From Geobacter sp. SVR (GTDB taxonomy: Bacteria > Desulfobacterota > Desulfuromonadia > Geobacterales > Pseudopelobacteraceae): a stretch of 64,000 bases of DNA. Numbering within the stretch: the first letter of the stretch is position 1; every line of letters starts with the position of its first letter. The position numbers were made by a program, and so were the translations under genes. Positions 56,044 through 64,000 of the stretch are shown piece by piece. The stretch is from contig NZ_AP024469.1 in the NCBI RefSeq assembly GCF_016865365.1, positions 2,262,501 to 2,326,500 on the forward strand. The letters are read 5' to 3'. The notes under the pieces were generated by a model. That model saw only the letters and a program-made list of their open reading frames with translations, did no database searches and was not told where the DNA came from.

Positions 56044-58518
56044 GTGGAGCAGAAGTACAATCCGTCTGAAGTGGAACAGAAGTGGCAGCAGCAATGGGAG
56101 CAGGCTTCGACCTTTACCGTCGGCGAGGATCCCGGCAAGAAGAAATACTACCTGCTGGAGATGTTTCCCTATCCCTCCGGCAGGATCCATATGGGGCATG
56201 TCCGCAATTATTCCATCGGTGATGTAGTCGGCCGCTTCAAGCGCATGCGGGGATTCAACGTCCTGCACCCGATGGGATGGGATGCCTTCGGCATGCCGGC
56301 GGAAAATGCCGCCATTCAGAACAAGAGTCATCCCGCCAAGTGGACCTATGAAAACATCGCCTATATGCGGGGCCAGCTGAAGAAGATGGGGCTTTCCTAC
56401 GATTGGAACCGTGAACTGGCCACGTGCGATCTGGACTATTATCGCTGGGAACAGAAGATCTTCCTGGAGATGTTCGAGAAAGGGCTCGCATACAAAAAAA
56501 CCTCCTTCGTGAACTGGTGTCCCAAGTGCGAAACCGTGCTGGCCAACGAGCAGGTGGAGGATGGTGCATGCTGGCGCTGCGACAACGAAGTTGTACAGAA
56601 GGAACTGGATCAGTGGTTCTTCCGCATTACCGACTACGCCGAGGAGCTGCTGAGTTTCACCGATCAGCTTCCCGGATGGCCCGAACGGGTGCTGGTGATG
56701 CAGCGCAACTGGATCGGCAAAAGCTTCGGGTGCGAAATCGATTTCCCTCTGGAAGGCATGAGTGATGCCATCAAGGTTTTCACCACCCGGCAGGACACCG
56801 TGTTCGGTGCCACCTTCATGTCCCTGGCCCCCGAACACCCCCTGGCCATGGAACTGACCACCCCTGACAGAAAGGCGGCGGTGGAACGCTTCATCGAATC
56901 GGTTGCCAAGACCGATCGCATGAAGAGGACCGCCGAGGACTTCGAGAAAGAGGGGGTCTTCACCGGTACCTACTGCATCAACCCGCTTACCAAAACCCGC
57001 ATGCCGGTGTACCTGGCCAACTTCGTCCTGATGGACTACGGTACCGGCGCGGTCATGGCGGTTCCCACCCATGATCAGCGCGATTTCGAATTCGCCAGGA
57101 AATACTCCCTGCCCCTTCAGATCGTCATTCAGCCGGGCGAAGGCCAGGAACTGGAGACCGCCTCAATGACCGCGGCCTTCACCGAACCCGGGATCATGGT
57201 GAACTCCGGCACGTTCGACGGCATGCGCAGTGAACAGGCCAAAGAGGCCATTGCCGATTTCCTGGAACAGCAGGGGCTCGGAAAGAAGACGGTGAACTTC
57301 CGCCTGCGCGATTGGGGCATCTCACGCCAGCGGTACTGGGGCAATCCTATTCCGGTCATCTATTGCGATTGCTGCGGAGTCGTGCCGGTGCCGGAAAATG
57401 ATCTGCCGGTCCGGCTTCCGATGGATGTGGAATTCAGCGGGGAAGGGGGCAGCCCCCTGGCAAAGCTGGACTCCTTCGTCAATGTGCCTTGCCCGCGCTG
57501 TGGCATGCCTGCCCGCCGGGAAACCGACACCATGGACACCTTCGTGCAGTCTTCCTGGTATTTCCTGCGCTACTGCTGCCCCGATTTTAAGGAAGGCCCC
57601 CTTGACCGCAAGCGGGTCGATTACTGGATGTCGGTCGACCAGTACATCGGCGGCATCGAGCATGCGGTTCTTCATCTGCTGTACGCCCGTTTCTTCACCA
57701 AGGTGCTGCGCGATCTCGGCTACATTACCTGCTCCGAACCGTTCACCAACCTGTTGACCCAGGGAATGGTCATCAAGGATGGGGCAAAGATGAGCAAATC
57801 CAAGGGCAATGTCGTCGATCCCAATGCCCTGATCGAGCGTTATGGCGCCGACACGGCCCGGCTGTTCTCGCTGTTTGCGGCACCGCCGGAAAAGGATCTC
57901 GATTGGAGCGATCAGGGGGTCGATGGCTCTTTCCGCTTTCTCAACCGCGTCTGGAGGCTGGTCCACGACCGGCTGGACCTGATCCGCAATGCCGGACCGG
58001 TCGATGTGAATACCCTCGCTGCCGAGGAACGCACCCTGCGGCGTGCGGTGCACAAGACGATCCGCAAGGTGACCGAAGACATCGAGGAGCGTTTCCATTT
58101 CAACACCGCCATCGCTTCGGTCATGGAGCTGCTGAATACCCTGCAGGGTTCGGAACTTGCGACGCCGCAGGCCGGGTCCGTGATGAAAGAAGCGCTGGAC
58201 AGCATGGTCATGCTGCTGGCACCTTTTGTTCCCCACATCACCGAAGAGCTATGGCAGCGCCTCGGCCATGCCACGCCGCTGTCTGAAACTGCCTGGCCGG
58301 AGTACGACCGTTCTGCCGTTGTGGATGAAGAAGTGCTGGTGGTTGTCCAGGTCAACGGCAAGCTGCGTTCGAAAATCACCGTTGCCGCCGGGACCGATGA
58401 GGAAGCCTTGAAGGCCCTGGCGCTTGCCGACGAAAAGGTGCAGCCGTTCCTGCAGGGTGTCCAGGTTCGCAAGGTGATCTGCGTTCCCGGAAAACTGGTC
58501 AATATCGTGGTAGGGTAG
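56044..58518 (+). CDS. leuS: Leucyl-tRNA synthetase
   Basis: Class I synthetase, 824 residues from GTG 56044. The HIGH motif is HMGH at 49-52, KMSKS is [10 protein letters not shown], and the CP1 editing domain has the TTRQDTVFG threonine-rich site. GTG is preferred because AAGGAAGG lies about 8 nt before it and LeuRS commonly begins close to the YNP motif; ATG 56017 would add 9 residues. lptE and holA follow closely. Confidence 0.95.
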   Translation: MEQKYNPSEVEQKWQQQWEQASTFTVGEDPGKKKYYLLEMFPYPSGRIHMGHVRNYSIGDVVGRFKRMRGFNVLHPMGWDAFGMPAENAAIQNKSHPAKWTYENIAYMRGQLKKMGLSYDWNRELATCDLDYYRWEQKIFLEMFEKGLAYKKTSFVNWCPKCETVLANEQVEDGACWRCDNEVVQKELDQWFFRITDYAEELLSFTDQLPGWPERVLVMQRNWIGKSFGCEIDFPLEGMSDAIKVFTTRQDTVFGATFMSLAPEHPLAMELTTPDRKAAVERFIESVAKTDRMKRTAEDFEKEGVFTGTYCINPLTKTRMPVYLANFVLMDYGTGAVMAVPTHDQRDFEFARKYSLPLQIVIQPGEGQELETASMTAAFTEPGIMVNSGTFDGMRSEQAKEAIADFLEQQGLGKKTVNFRLRDWGISRQRYWGNPIPVIYCDCCGVVPVPENDLPVRLPMDVEFSGEGGSPLAKLDSFVNVPCPRCGMPARRETDTMDTFVQSSWYFLRYCCPDFKEGPLDRKRVDYWMSVDQYIGGIEHAVLHLLYARFFTKVLRDLGYITCSEPFTNLLTQGMVIKDGAKMSKSKGNVVDPNALIERYGADTARLFSLFAAPPEKDLDWSDQGVDGSFRFLNRVWRLVHDRLDLIRNAGPVDVNTLAAEERTLRRAVHKTIRKVTEDIEERFHFNTAIASVMELLNTLQGSELATPQAGSVMKEALDSMVMLLAPFVPHITEELWQRLGHATPLSETAWPEYDRSAVVDEEVLVVVQVNGKLRSKITVAAGTDEEALKALALADEKVQPFLQGVQVRKVICVPGKLVNIVVG

Positions 58519-58525
58519 GGCCGGC

Positions 58526-59068
58526 ATGTCTGCGGGAAGAGTTACGTCCGCTTTGGCCATCTGCAGAGTCCTGCTGGTGCTGTGCGTTGTCATGGGATGC
58601 TCGGGGTGCGGTTACCGGTTTATCGGATCCACCGATCAGCGACTGGCCCCCGATCAGTCCCTGTGGGTAGCCTTCATCGGCAATGACACTGTCAGCCCTA
58701 CGGCCCAGACCGTCATCCGCCGCGCACTTCTTGATGTCTCCCATGCCCAGCGGGGGATGAAGCCCGCCGGCAGCGAGTCTGAGGCCATGATCGTTGTAAC
58801 CGGCGCCTTGCGTTCCTATACCACGACTGCCATATCCTATACGGCTGCCGACAGGGCCAGGGAATACCGGTTGTTGATCAATGTGGAGCTGGAAGTGCGT
58901 CGCAAGGGCACTGCCGCTCCGCTCTGGAAAGGCATGCTCCAGGCTTTCCAGGACTACCCTGCCAACGACAATCTCGCTCTGCAGAGAAACTCGGAAGAGG
59001 CCGCGCTGGCTGCGGCCTCGACCGTGCTTGCCCAGAGGTTTCTCGTTACGGTGGAACAATCCTACTGA
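58526..59068 (+). CDS. lptE: LPS-assembly lipoprotein LptE
   Basis: Outer-membrane lipoprotein that plugs the LptD barrel and helps insert LPS. The 180-residue protein has an N-terminal lipoprotein signal with a hydrophobic core (about 8-23) and a lipobox around MGCSGCGYRF; which Cys is lipidated is not certain. The CGYRF start and place between leuS and holA are typical. It implies a Gram-negative envelope with LPS. Confidence 0.9.
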   Translation: MSAGRVTSALAICRVLLVLCVVMGCSGCGYRFIGSTDQRLAPDQSLWVAFIGNDTVSPTAQTVIRRALLDVSHAQRGMKPAGSESEAMIVVTGALRSYTTTAISYTAADRAREYRLLINVELEVRRKGTAAPLWKGMLQAFQDYPANDNLALQRNSEEAALAAASTVLAQRFLVTVEQSY

Positions 59069-59069
59069 T

Positions 59070-60068
59070 ATGACTGCTCAGGAACTTGAATCAGCCATCC
59101 AGAAGGACAGACTTCCCGCGGTCTGTTATCTGTACGGGGAGGAGTCCTTCCTGATCGAGAGGATGGCCCGCAAACTGCTCGAACGGGCCATCGACCCCTC
59201 GCTCAAAGACTTCAACTGCAATGTCTATTACGGCAACGAGTCCAAGGGCATCGAGATTGTCGATGCCGCCCAGACTCTGCCGATGTTCGCCGAGCGCAGG
59301 GCCGTGCTGGTAAAACGGGCAGAGCTGTTGAAGGCCGATGCACTGGAGACTTTGCTCCCGTATGTTCGCAATCCCGTTGCCAGCACCTGCCTGATATTTA
59401 CCGGTCTCAAAATCGACCAGCGCAAGAAATTCTTCCTCGAACTGAAGAAACTGGGGGCGCTGGTGGAGTTCAAGCGCCTGTACGACAACAAGCTGCCCGG
59501 CTTTATCGCTGCCGAAGCGGTTGCCCTCGGCAAGCCGATTGAACCGGCGGCGGCTGAACTGCTGGCGCTCCTGATCGGCAACAATCTCCAGGAACTCTCC
59601 TCTCAGATTGAAAAACTGGTTGTCTATTGCGGTAACAGGCAGAAGATCACCCTGGATGACGTTCGCAGCATTGCCAGCAGCAGCAAGGCTTTTGACGCTT
59701 TTGAGCTGGCTCGCTTCCTCGGAACGAAGGATCTCAGGAATGCGCTGAAGAGCCTGGATGCCCTTTTTCGCAACGGCGAGGAGATTCCCCTGGTGATCGG
59801 GGCGCTTGCCCGGCATTTCAGGCAATTGTGGCGGGTGAGGGAGTTGTTGGATCGCAGGGTAGCCCAAGCGGAGATCGGCCGCGAAGTGGGAATAAATGCC
59901 TATTTTATCGGAGAGTACCTGCAGCAGGCGAAGAACTTCAGGAAAGACGAGCTGAAGAACGTCTTTGAAGGGCTCTACAATTGCGATATTTCGTCAAAGA
60001 CGGGGGGCAATGCCTACACGCTCATGCATGCCCTGGTAGTGACGATTTGCACCAGAGCGGGAGCATAG
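59070..60068 (+). CDS. holA: DNA polymerase III delta subunit
   Basis: Clamp-loader subunit that opens the sliding clamp. The 332-residue protein has the YLYGEESFLIE start, the AAA+ fold without a P-loop and the C-terminal collar domain. ATG 59070 lies one base after the lptE stop, marking coupled translation; longer in-frame forms would run inside lptE. Together with holB near 4 kb it accounts for both non-ATPase clamp-loader arms. Confidence 0.94.
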   Translation: MTAQELESAIQKDRLPAVCYLYGEESFLIERMARKLLERAIDPSLKDFNCNVYYGNESKGIEIVDAAQTLPMFAERRAVLVKRAELLKADALETLLPYVRNPVASTCLIFTGLKIDQRKKFFLELKKLGALVEFKRLYDNKLPGFIAAEAVALGKPIEPAAAELLALLIGNNLQELSSQIEKLVVYCGNRQKITLDDVRSIASSSKAFDAFELARFLGTKDLRNALKSLDALFRNGEEIPLVIGALARHFRQLWRVRELLDRRVAQAEIGREVGINAYFIGEYLQQAKNFRKDELKNVFEGLYNCDISSKTGGNAYTLMHALVVTICTRAGA

Positions 60069-60128
60069 GGACGCAACGGCTTTTAAAGCGTGCCGGTTTC
60101 GGAGTGGCAAACACAGCTGGCAGAACTG

Positions 60129-60163
60129 AAAAAGGGGACATCCTCAGTGGAAGTCCCCTTTTT
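60129..60163. terminator. Bidirectional terminator between holA and rpsT
   Basis: 11-bp stem AAAAAGGGGAC (60129-60139) and GTCCCCTTTTT (60153-60163), 13-nt loop, with A and T runs for both directions. Confidence 0.87.
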
Positions 60164-60186
60164 GTATTCAATCGAATTGAAGGCTG

Positions 60187-60450
60187 TTAGCCGAGGGTGT
60201 TGACCAGTTTGGTCAGGCGCGATACGTTGCGCGAGGCGGTGGAAGCGTGGATAACGCCTTTGGATGCAGTTTTGTCGATAACGGGGATTGCTGCGTTCAG
60301 TGCTGCGACTGCGGCCTCCTTGTTCTTGGCTTCGACCGCTTCGCGTACCCGCTTGATATATGTTTTCAGTGTCGAGGAAACGTGCCGGTTACGGGCATTT
60401 TTCTTGGCATTCTGCTTGATCCTTTTGATTGCCGACTTGTGATGTGCCAA
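60187..60450 (-). CDS. rpsT: 30S ribosomal protein S20
   Basis: Small, basic 16S rRNA-binding protein of 87 residues, starting [16 protein letters not shown]. The Lys/Arg/Ala-rich helices are typical. TGGAGG precedes the ATG. Single-gene unit with its own promoter and terminator, as in many bacteria. The 5' leader contains a palindrome at 60466-60479. Confidence 0.97.
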   Translation of the reverse strand: MAHHKSAIKRIKQNAKKNARNRHVSSTLKTYIKRVREAVEAKNKEAAVAALNAAIPVIDKTASKGVIHASTASRNVSRLTKLVNTLG

Positions 60451-60502
60451 ACTGCACCTCCAGTAAACGCAATTGCGTTGATTTGATTGAGTTAAAGTAG
60501 TT

Positions 60503-60531
60503 TTATTACCCTAATAGCCGAGGCATGTCAA
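60503..60531 (-). promoter_or_regulatory. rpsT promoter
   Basis: On the minus strand: perfect -35 TTGACA (60531-60526), 17-bp spacer, -10 TAATAA (60508-60503). It starts within 10 bp of the purN stop. Confidence 0.7.
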
Positions 60532-60537
60532 GGAAAT

Positions 60538-61158
60538 TTATGACGGGATTCGCACCTGTCGTCCCTCCACGCTGATTCTGTCGTCAGCGAAGAGTCCAAT
60601 GGCTTCGGGGAAGATGCGATGCTCTTCCCGTTGAATGCGTGCAGACAGGGTCTCCTCGGTATCGTCCTGTTCGACCGGGACGACCGACTGAAGGATCACC
60701 GGTCCGGTGTCGGTGCCGCAGTCGACAAAATGCACCGTGCAGCCGCTGAATTTCACACCGTAATCGAGGGCCTGTTTCTGGGCATGAAGACCGGGGAAAG
60801 AGGGCAGCAGGGCAGGGTGGAGATTCATGATGGCATGGGGGAAAGCGCTCACCATAACCTCGGACAGAATCCGCATGAAACCGGCCAGCACGACGAGCCG
60901 GACCCCGTGTTCCCGCAGGATCGCGACCAGGGCTGCATCATATTCCCGACGATTTGCAAAGCCGCGGTTGTCGTGGATTATGGTCGCTATGCCGTGATTG
61001 GCGGCACGCGTCAGGGCAAAGGCCTCGGGATTGTTGCTGATCACGCAAACGATCCTGGCGTTCAGTTCGCCAGCCTCGATACGGTCGATGATGGCCTGGA
61101 GATTGGATCCGTTCCCGGATACCAGAACGGCCAGCTTGAGGGGCTCTCTGGCAACCAT
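60538..61158 (-). CDS. purN: Phosphoribosylglycinamide formyltransferase
   Basis: Formylates GAR with 10-formyl-THF in purine synthesis. The 206-residue protein has VLVSGNGSNLQAII, the catalytic Asn/His region (MNLHPALLPSFPG) and Asp of the DCGTDTGPVI loop. The ATG at 61158 overlaps the purM TGA by one base (TGATG); GTG 61161 is an alternative. Second gene of the purM-purN unit. Confidence 0.96.
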   Translation of the reverse strand: MVAREPLKLAVLVSGNGSNLQAIIDRIEAGELNARIVCVISNNPEAFALTRAANHGIATIIHDNRGFANRREYDAALVAILREHGVRLVVLAGFMRILSEVMVSAFPHAIMNLHPALLPSFPGLHAQKQALDYGVKFSGCTVHFVDCGTDTGPVILQSVVPVEQDDTEETLSARIQREEHRIFPEAIGLFADDRISVEGRQVRIPS

Positions 61159-62210
61159 CACGATTCCACCAGTTTGGTGCTCTCGCTACCTGCGGAACAG
61201 GGGGTGATCTGTCCGATTACCCATGCCTGCTCTCCCAATCCGTGCAGCCGGTCGATCATATCCTCCGCATCATGCTCGGCCACCGCCAGCACCATGCCGA
61301 TGCCCATATTGAAGGTGCGGTACATCTCCTCAAGTTCGACGTTGCCTGCGTCGCGCAGAATGTCGAACAGTTGGGGGCGTTGCCAGCTTGAGAGGCGGAT
61401 GGATGCACAGCAGCCTTTCGGCAGGATGCGCGGGATATTTTCGAGAAGCCCGCCACCGGTGATATGGGCGATGCCGTTGATGGTGAAGTCCTTGAGCAGG
61501 TTCAGTATGGAACGTACGTAGATCCTGGTCGGCCTGAGCAGCTCTTCGGCAACCGAGTGTGTTGTTCCGGGAAAGGTATCGTCAATGGAGAGTCCCAGGC
61601 GCTCGAAAACCAGCTTGCGGGCGAGCGAATAGCCATTGCTGTGGAGGCCGCTGGAGGCGATGCCGATCAAGCGGTTGCCCACGGCAATGCCGGAGCCGTC
61701 GATGATGCTGTCGCGATCTGCCACCCCAACGGTGAATCCGGCGATGTCGTATTCGCCGTCCTGATAAAAACCGGGCATTTCAGCGGTTTCTCCGCCGATC
61801 AGGGCGCACCCGGCCTGCCGGCAGCCTTCGGCGATGCCTTTGACGATGTCGGCGGCCTTTTCGGGGAGCAGGTGCCCGGTGGCCAGATAATCGAGGAAAA
61901 AGAGCGGTTCAGCGCCCTGGACGATGATATCGTTGACGCACATGGCGACCAGGTCAATTCCGACCGTGTCATGTTTGTCTGCCAGGAATGCGATTTTCAG
62001 CTTGGTGCCGACGCCATCGGTTCCGGAGACGAGCACCGGGTTCTTGTACTTGGAGGTATTCAGCGAGAAGAGCCCTCCGAAGCCACCCAGGTCGGTCATG
62101 ACCTCCGGTCTGAACGTCGACTTGACCAGCGGCTTGATCATGTTGACGAAGCTGTTGCCGGCAGCGATATCCACTCCGGCGTCTTTATAGGTAATTCTCT
62201 GATCGTTCAA
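61158..62210 (-). CDS. purM: Phosphoribosylformylglycinamidine cyclo-ligase (AIR synthetase)
   Basis: Closes the imidazole ring of AIR with ATP. The 350-residue protein begins [13 protein letters not shown] and has GGFGGLF, the ATP-binding [10 protein letters not shown] and [11 protein letters not shown]. The start appears to be TTG 62210, with GGAGG 7 nt upstream. purN follows directly. Enzymes of the same pathway end branch, guaB and guaA, lie near 26-29 kb. Confidence 0.96.
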   Translation of the reverse strand: MNDQRITYKDAGVDIAAGNSFVNMIKPLVKSTFRPEVMTDLGGFGGLFSLNTSKYKNPVLVSGTDGVGTKLKIAFLADKHDTVGIDLVAMCVNDIIVQGAEPLFFLDYLATGHLLPEKAADIVKGIAEGCRQAGCALIGGETAEMPGFYQDGEYDIAGFTVGVADRDSIIDGSGIAVGNRLIGIASSGLHSNGYSLARKLVFERLGLSIDDTFPGTTHSVAEELLRPTRIYVRSILNLLKDFTINGIAHITGGGLLENIPRILPKGCCASIRLSSWQRPQLFDILRDAGNVELEEMYRTFNMGIGMVLAVAEHDAEDMIDRLHGLGEQAWVIGQITPCSAGSESTKLVES

Positions 62211-62238
62211 GGTGATACCTCCGCTTTAGGAAAGAATC

Positions 62239-62267
62239 TTTGTAAAACATGGTGCTGTAAAAGTCAA
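62239..62267 (-). promoter_or_regulatory. purM-purN promoter
   Basis: On the minus strand: -35 TTGACT (62267-62262), 17-bp spacer, -10 TACAAA (62244-62239). Confidence 0.5.
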
Positions 62268-62306
62268 TTTCAAACTGCCCTCTTACTCCGGAGGACAGGA
62301 ATAAAC

Positions 62307-62335
62307 TTGACAAAATATGCTGTTTTGGGATTATT
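62307..62335 (+). promoter_or_regulatory. Candidate promoter of the transglycosylase gene
   Basis: -35 TTGACA (62307-62312), 17-bp spacer, -10 ATTATT (62330-62335). The expected start is 2 nt before the ATG, which would leave the GAGG ribosome site untranscribed, so either the promoter or the start codon is wrong. Confidence 0.35.
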
Positions 62336-62343
62336 GAGGCACT

Positions 62344-62961
62344 ATGCGTTCACACCTCGCGGGTACTGCCATACGTCTGTTCATGGTTATCCAGGCACTG
62401 CTGGTGCTGTCTCCCCCGGAAGGTTGTGCCGACATCTACAAATACGAGGACAGCGAAGGTGTTCTTCATTTTACGGATGCCCCTACCGACAAGCGTTTCG
62501 TGATTTTCATGCGGGACATCAAGAAGGACAGGGAACTGCGCACCCGTTTGAAGCTCTCCCAGAATGCCAATCCCGCAGAATACGAACAAATCATCAAGAC
62601 CTGCTCGGAGAAATACGGTGTCAGCGCCCCGCTCATCAAGGCCGTCATTCACGCCGAGTCAGGCTATAACCCCAATGCCGTTTCGCACAAAGGAGCCAGC
62701 GGCCTGATGCAGCTCATGCCCGGCACCGCCAAGTCACTCAAGGTGAGCAACAGCTTCAATCCCCGGGACAATGTCGAAGGGGGGGTAAAATACCTTCGTT
62801 TTCTGCTGGATACCTTTCGGGGAGATGTCTCCCTGGCCCTGGCAGCTTACAATGCCGGGCTGAACAAGGTGGCCAAGTTCGGCGGGATACCTCCCTATGC
62901 CGAAACCCGCACCTATGTGGACCGGGTACTGTCCTACATGCAATCATACCAGGCAAACTGA
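62344..62961 (+). CDS. Lytic transglycosylase (SLT domain) with DUF4124 N-terminus
   Basis: Exported murein-cleaving enzyme of 205 residues. A signal peptide (about 1-29) is followed by a DUF4124-like segment (IYKYEDSEGVLHFTDAPTD) and an SLT domain (about 85-200) with catalytic E105 in HAESGYNPNAVS, GLMQLMP and AAYNAG. Combination of DUF4124 and SLT is common in deltaproteobacteria. pgsA starts 3 bp after its stop. Confidence 0.92.
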   Translation: MRSHLAGTAIRLFMVIQALLVLSPPEGCADIYKYEDSEGVLHFTDAPTDKRFVIFMRDIKKDRELRTRLKLSQNANPAEYEQIIKTCSEKYGVSAPLIKAVIHAESGYNPNAVSHKGASGLMQLMPGTAKSLKVSNSFNPRDNVEGGVKYLRFLLDTFRGDVSLALAAYNAGLNKVAKFGGIPPYAETRTYVDRVLSYMQSYQAN

Positions 62962-62964
62962 ACG

Positions 62965-63558
62965 ATGACACCACGACAAAACCACCCCATTCTCAACCTT
63001 CCCAACATTCTGACCATGATGAGGATTGCCGCCATTCCCCTGATGGCCGGGCTTCTCATGTCCCCGAGCAGGCAGGCCGGATTCTGGGCGGCAGCAGTCT
63101 TTGCCCTGGCTTCGATTACCGATTGGCTGGACGGATACTTGGCTCGCAGAATGGGCATCGTAACTGTCTTCGGAAAGTTTCTCGATCCTATCGCGGACAA
63201 GCTGATCGTGATGGCTGCCCTGATCATGATCTTGCCGTATGGACGGGTGCCGGCCTGGATGGTGCTGGTCATTCTGGGGAGGGAAATCATTATCACCGGC
63301 CTGCGGGGAATCGCCTCCAGCGAGGGCATTGTCATTCAGGCCAGCGATTTGGGGAAGTATAAGACAATATTCCAGATCGTCGCCATTCTGGGATTGCTGC
63401 TGCATTACAACTACAACTGGCTGTTCGGCATCGGGCATCCGCTGCTGCAGGTGGACATGCACAATGTCGGCATGTTCTACCTCGCGATTGCGACGTTGCT
63501 GACGATCTGGTCGGGGGTAGATTACCTGGCAAAGTTCTTCAAAGTAATCATTCGCTGA
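62965..63558 (+). CDS. pgsA: CDP-diacylglycerol--glycerol-3-phosphate 3-phosphatidyltransferase
   Basis: Makes phosphatidylglycerol phosphate in the inner membrane. The 197-residue protein has about five hydrophobic helices and the CDP-alcohol phosphotransferase motif DWLDGYLARR...GKFLDPIADK with its conserved Asp residues. The NLPNILTMMRI start is typical. It is probably cotranscribed with the transglycosylase gene. Confidence 0.94.
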   Translation: MTPRQNHPILNLPNILTMMRIAAIPLMAGLLMSPSRQAGFWAAAVFALASITDWLDGYLARRMGIVTVFGKFLDPIADKLIVMAALIMILPYGRVPAWMVLVILGREIIITGLRGIASSEGIVIQASDLGKYKTIFQIVAILGLLLHYNYNWLFGIGHPLLQVDMHNVGMFYLAIATLLTIWSGVDYLAKFFKVIIR

Positions 63559-63569
63559 CAAAGCGGAGG

Positions 63570-64000
63570 CTAACGGTTCGACCTGCCCAGGGGAATTTCG
63601 AATTTTTCCGTCCCGAACATGAACTGAACGCGGTCGCGGTAGATATTCTCCACTCTCACCCCCTCAATCAAAGAGCCCCTCGAAACCGGAACATTGTTGA
63701 TCATCGCCACACTGTCGATGCCATCCTGAAAAGCGATGCCATTGACCTTCAGTGCCGGTACCTGTCCGGTCATTGCGGAACGGATTTCAACCGGTGGCTT
63801 TACCGTCAGGGGGCGGGGCCCGGCCGAGGATGGTGCACCCTTTTCAGCAGGTGCCTGCTCCGCCCGGACCGGTTTCGCCTGCGCTGTTCTTTTGCCTGTA
63901 TCCCGGGAGCCGGGGATGTGAGATATCTCTGCGGCGCCCGTCACCGTGCCGGCAGGTACAATCACCGGGTCAGGTTGTATGCGTTCTACCGGCACCGTCT
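63570..64000 (-). CDS. GspB/PulB-like protein, C-terminal part (5' end outside window)
   Basis: At least 143 codons, open to the window edge. The C-terminal ~65 residues (VPALKVNGIAFQDG, then AMINNVPVSRGSLIEGVRVENI and a final FEIPLGR) match the GspB C-terminal domain, a periplasmic partner of GspA/ExeA in secretion systems. The part before it is Pro/Ala-rich linker. GTG at 63993-63995 is in frame but probably internal. The stop is 11 bp from pgsA, convergent. Confidence 0.72.
   Translation of the reverse strand, partial: TVPVERIQPDPVIVPAGTVTGAAEISHIPGSRDTGKRTAQAKPVRAEQAPAEKGAPSSAGPRPLTVKPPVEIRSAMTGQVPALKVNGIAFQDGIDSVAMINNVPVSRGSLIEGVRVENIYRDRVQFMFGTEKFEIPLGRSNR

Overview
The window is chromosomal DNA of fairly high G+C from a Gram-negative, non-sporulating bacterium, most likely a deltaproteobacterium of the Geobacter / Pelobacter propionicus kind (Desulfuromonadia). 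Reasons: the conserved block tmk-holB-ricT-metG, many response regulators and c-di-GMP proteins, an LPS-assembly lipoprotein gene between leuS and holA, a cbb3-type oxidase with extra c-haem domains, and a chemosensory operon of delta-proteobacterial style. This assignment is inferred from gene content; no 16S or other marker RNA lies in the window. I see no tRNA, rRNA, CRISPR array, insertion sequence, prophage or integrase. Nearly all the DNA is coding.

Layout. 1-0.8 kb: the end of an ABC-2 type ATPase gene. 0.8-5.1 kb (minus): tmk-holB-ricT-metG, read from a strong promoter at 5.2 kb that diverges from the rnc promoter. 5.3-10.2 kb (plus): rnc, a radical SAM gene, mutM, a metallo-beta-lactamase-fold hydrolase, fbp and a small acidic Cys protein. 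10.3-11.3 kb (minus): an HD-GYP response regulator. 11.7-16.9 kb (plus): comEC, a REC-GAF-GGDEF protein whose phospho-acceptor Asp is Glu, and hisS. 17-18.8 kb (minus): an M3 oligopeptidase. 19-21.8 kb: a LysR regulator, a DsrE-like protein and two uncharacterised genes. 21.8-24.1 kb (minus): a GAF-GspE ATPase. 24.5-28.9 kb: an M42 peptidase, guaB and guaA. 29.3-32.2 kb: a cbb3 oxidase operon (ccoN, a ccoO-cytochrome c fusion, a 44-codon ccoQ-like gene, a one-haem ccoP-like gene), followed by a cheX-like gene and a YkgJ-type gene. 33.5-36.1 kb: a MshEN-REC protein (minus), a membrane protein and a methyltransferase. 36.2-41.4 kb: htpG, a YpdA-like flavoprotein, a YtxH protein, a DUF3047 protein and a HAD hydrolase. 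41.7-47.1 kb: miaB, glnS, era, der. 47.2-56 kb: a chemosensory operon cheY-cheA-exeA-like-cheW-cheW-HEAT-cheR-cheB. 56-60.1 kb: leuS, lptE, holA. 60.2-62.2 kb (minus): rpsT, and purM-purN. 62.3-64 kb: a lytic transglycosylase, pgsA, and the 3' part of a gspB-like gene that runs off the end.

How the parts work together. Much of the window is housekeeping: four aminoacyl-tRNA synthetases (Met, His, Gln, Leu), two ribosome-assembly GTPases, two clamp-loader subunits (holA, holB), and purine synthesis (guaA, guaB, purM, purN). Over this lies a signalling layer with a c-di-GMP theme: a probable synthase (GGDEF), a probable hydrolase (HD-GYP) and two proteins with GspE/MshE-type N-terminal domains that may read the nucleotide.

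Most worth following up are the chemosensory operon, which has a HEAT-repeat protein and a soluble ExeA-type ATPase but no receptor; the cbb3 operon, in which the haem domains normally found on CcoP appear split between two proteins; the Glu-for-Asp receiver on the diguanylate cyclase; and several structured leaders and intra-operon hairpins. I did not find a clearly new defence or mobile system.
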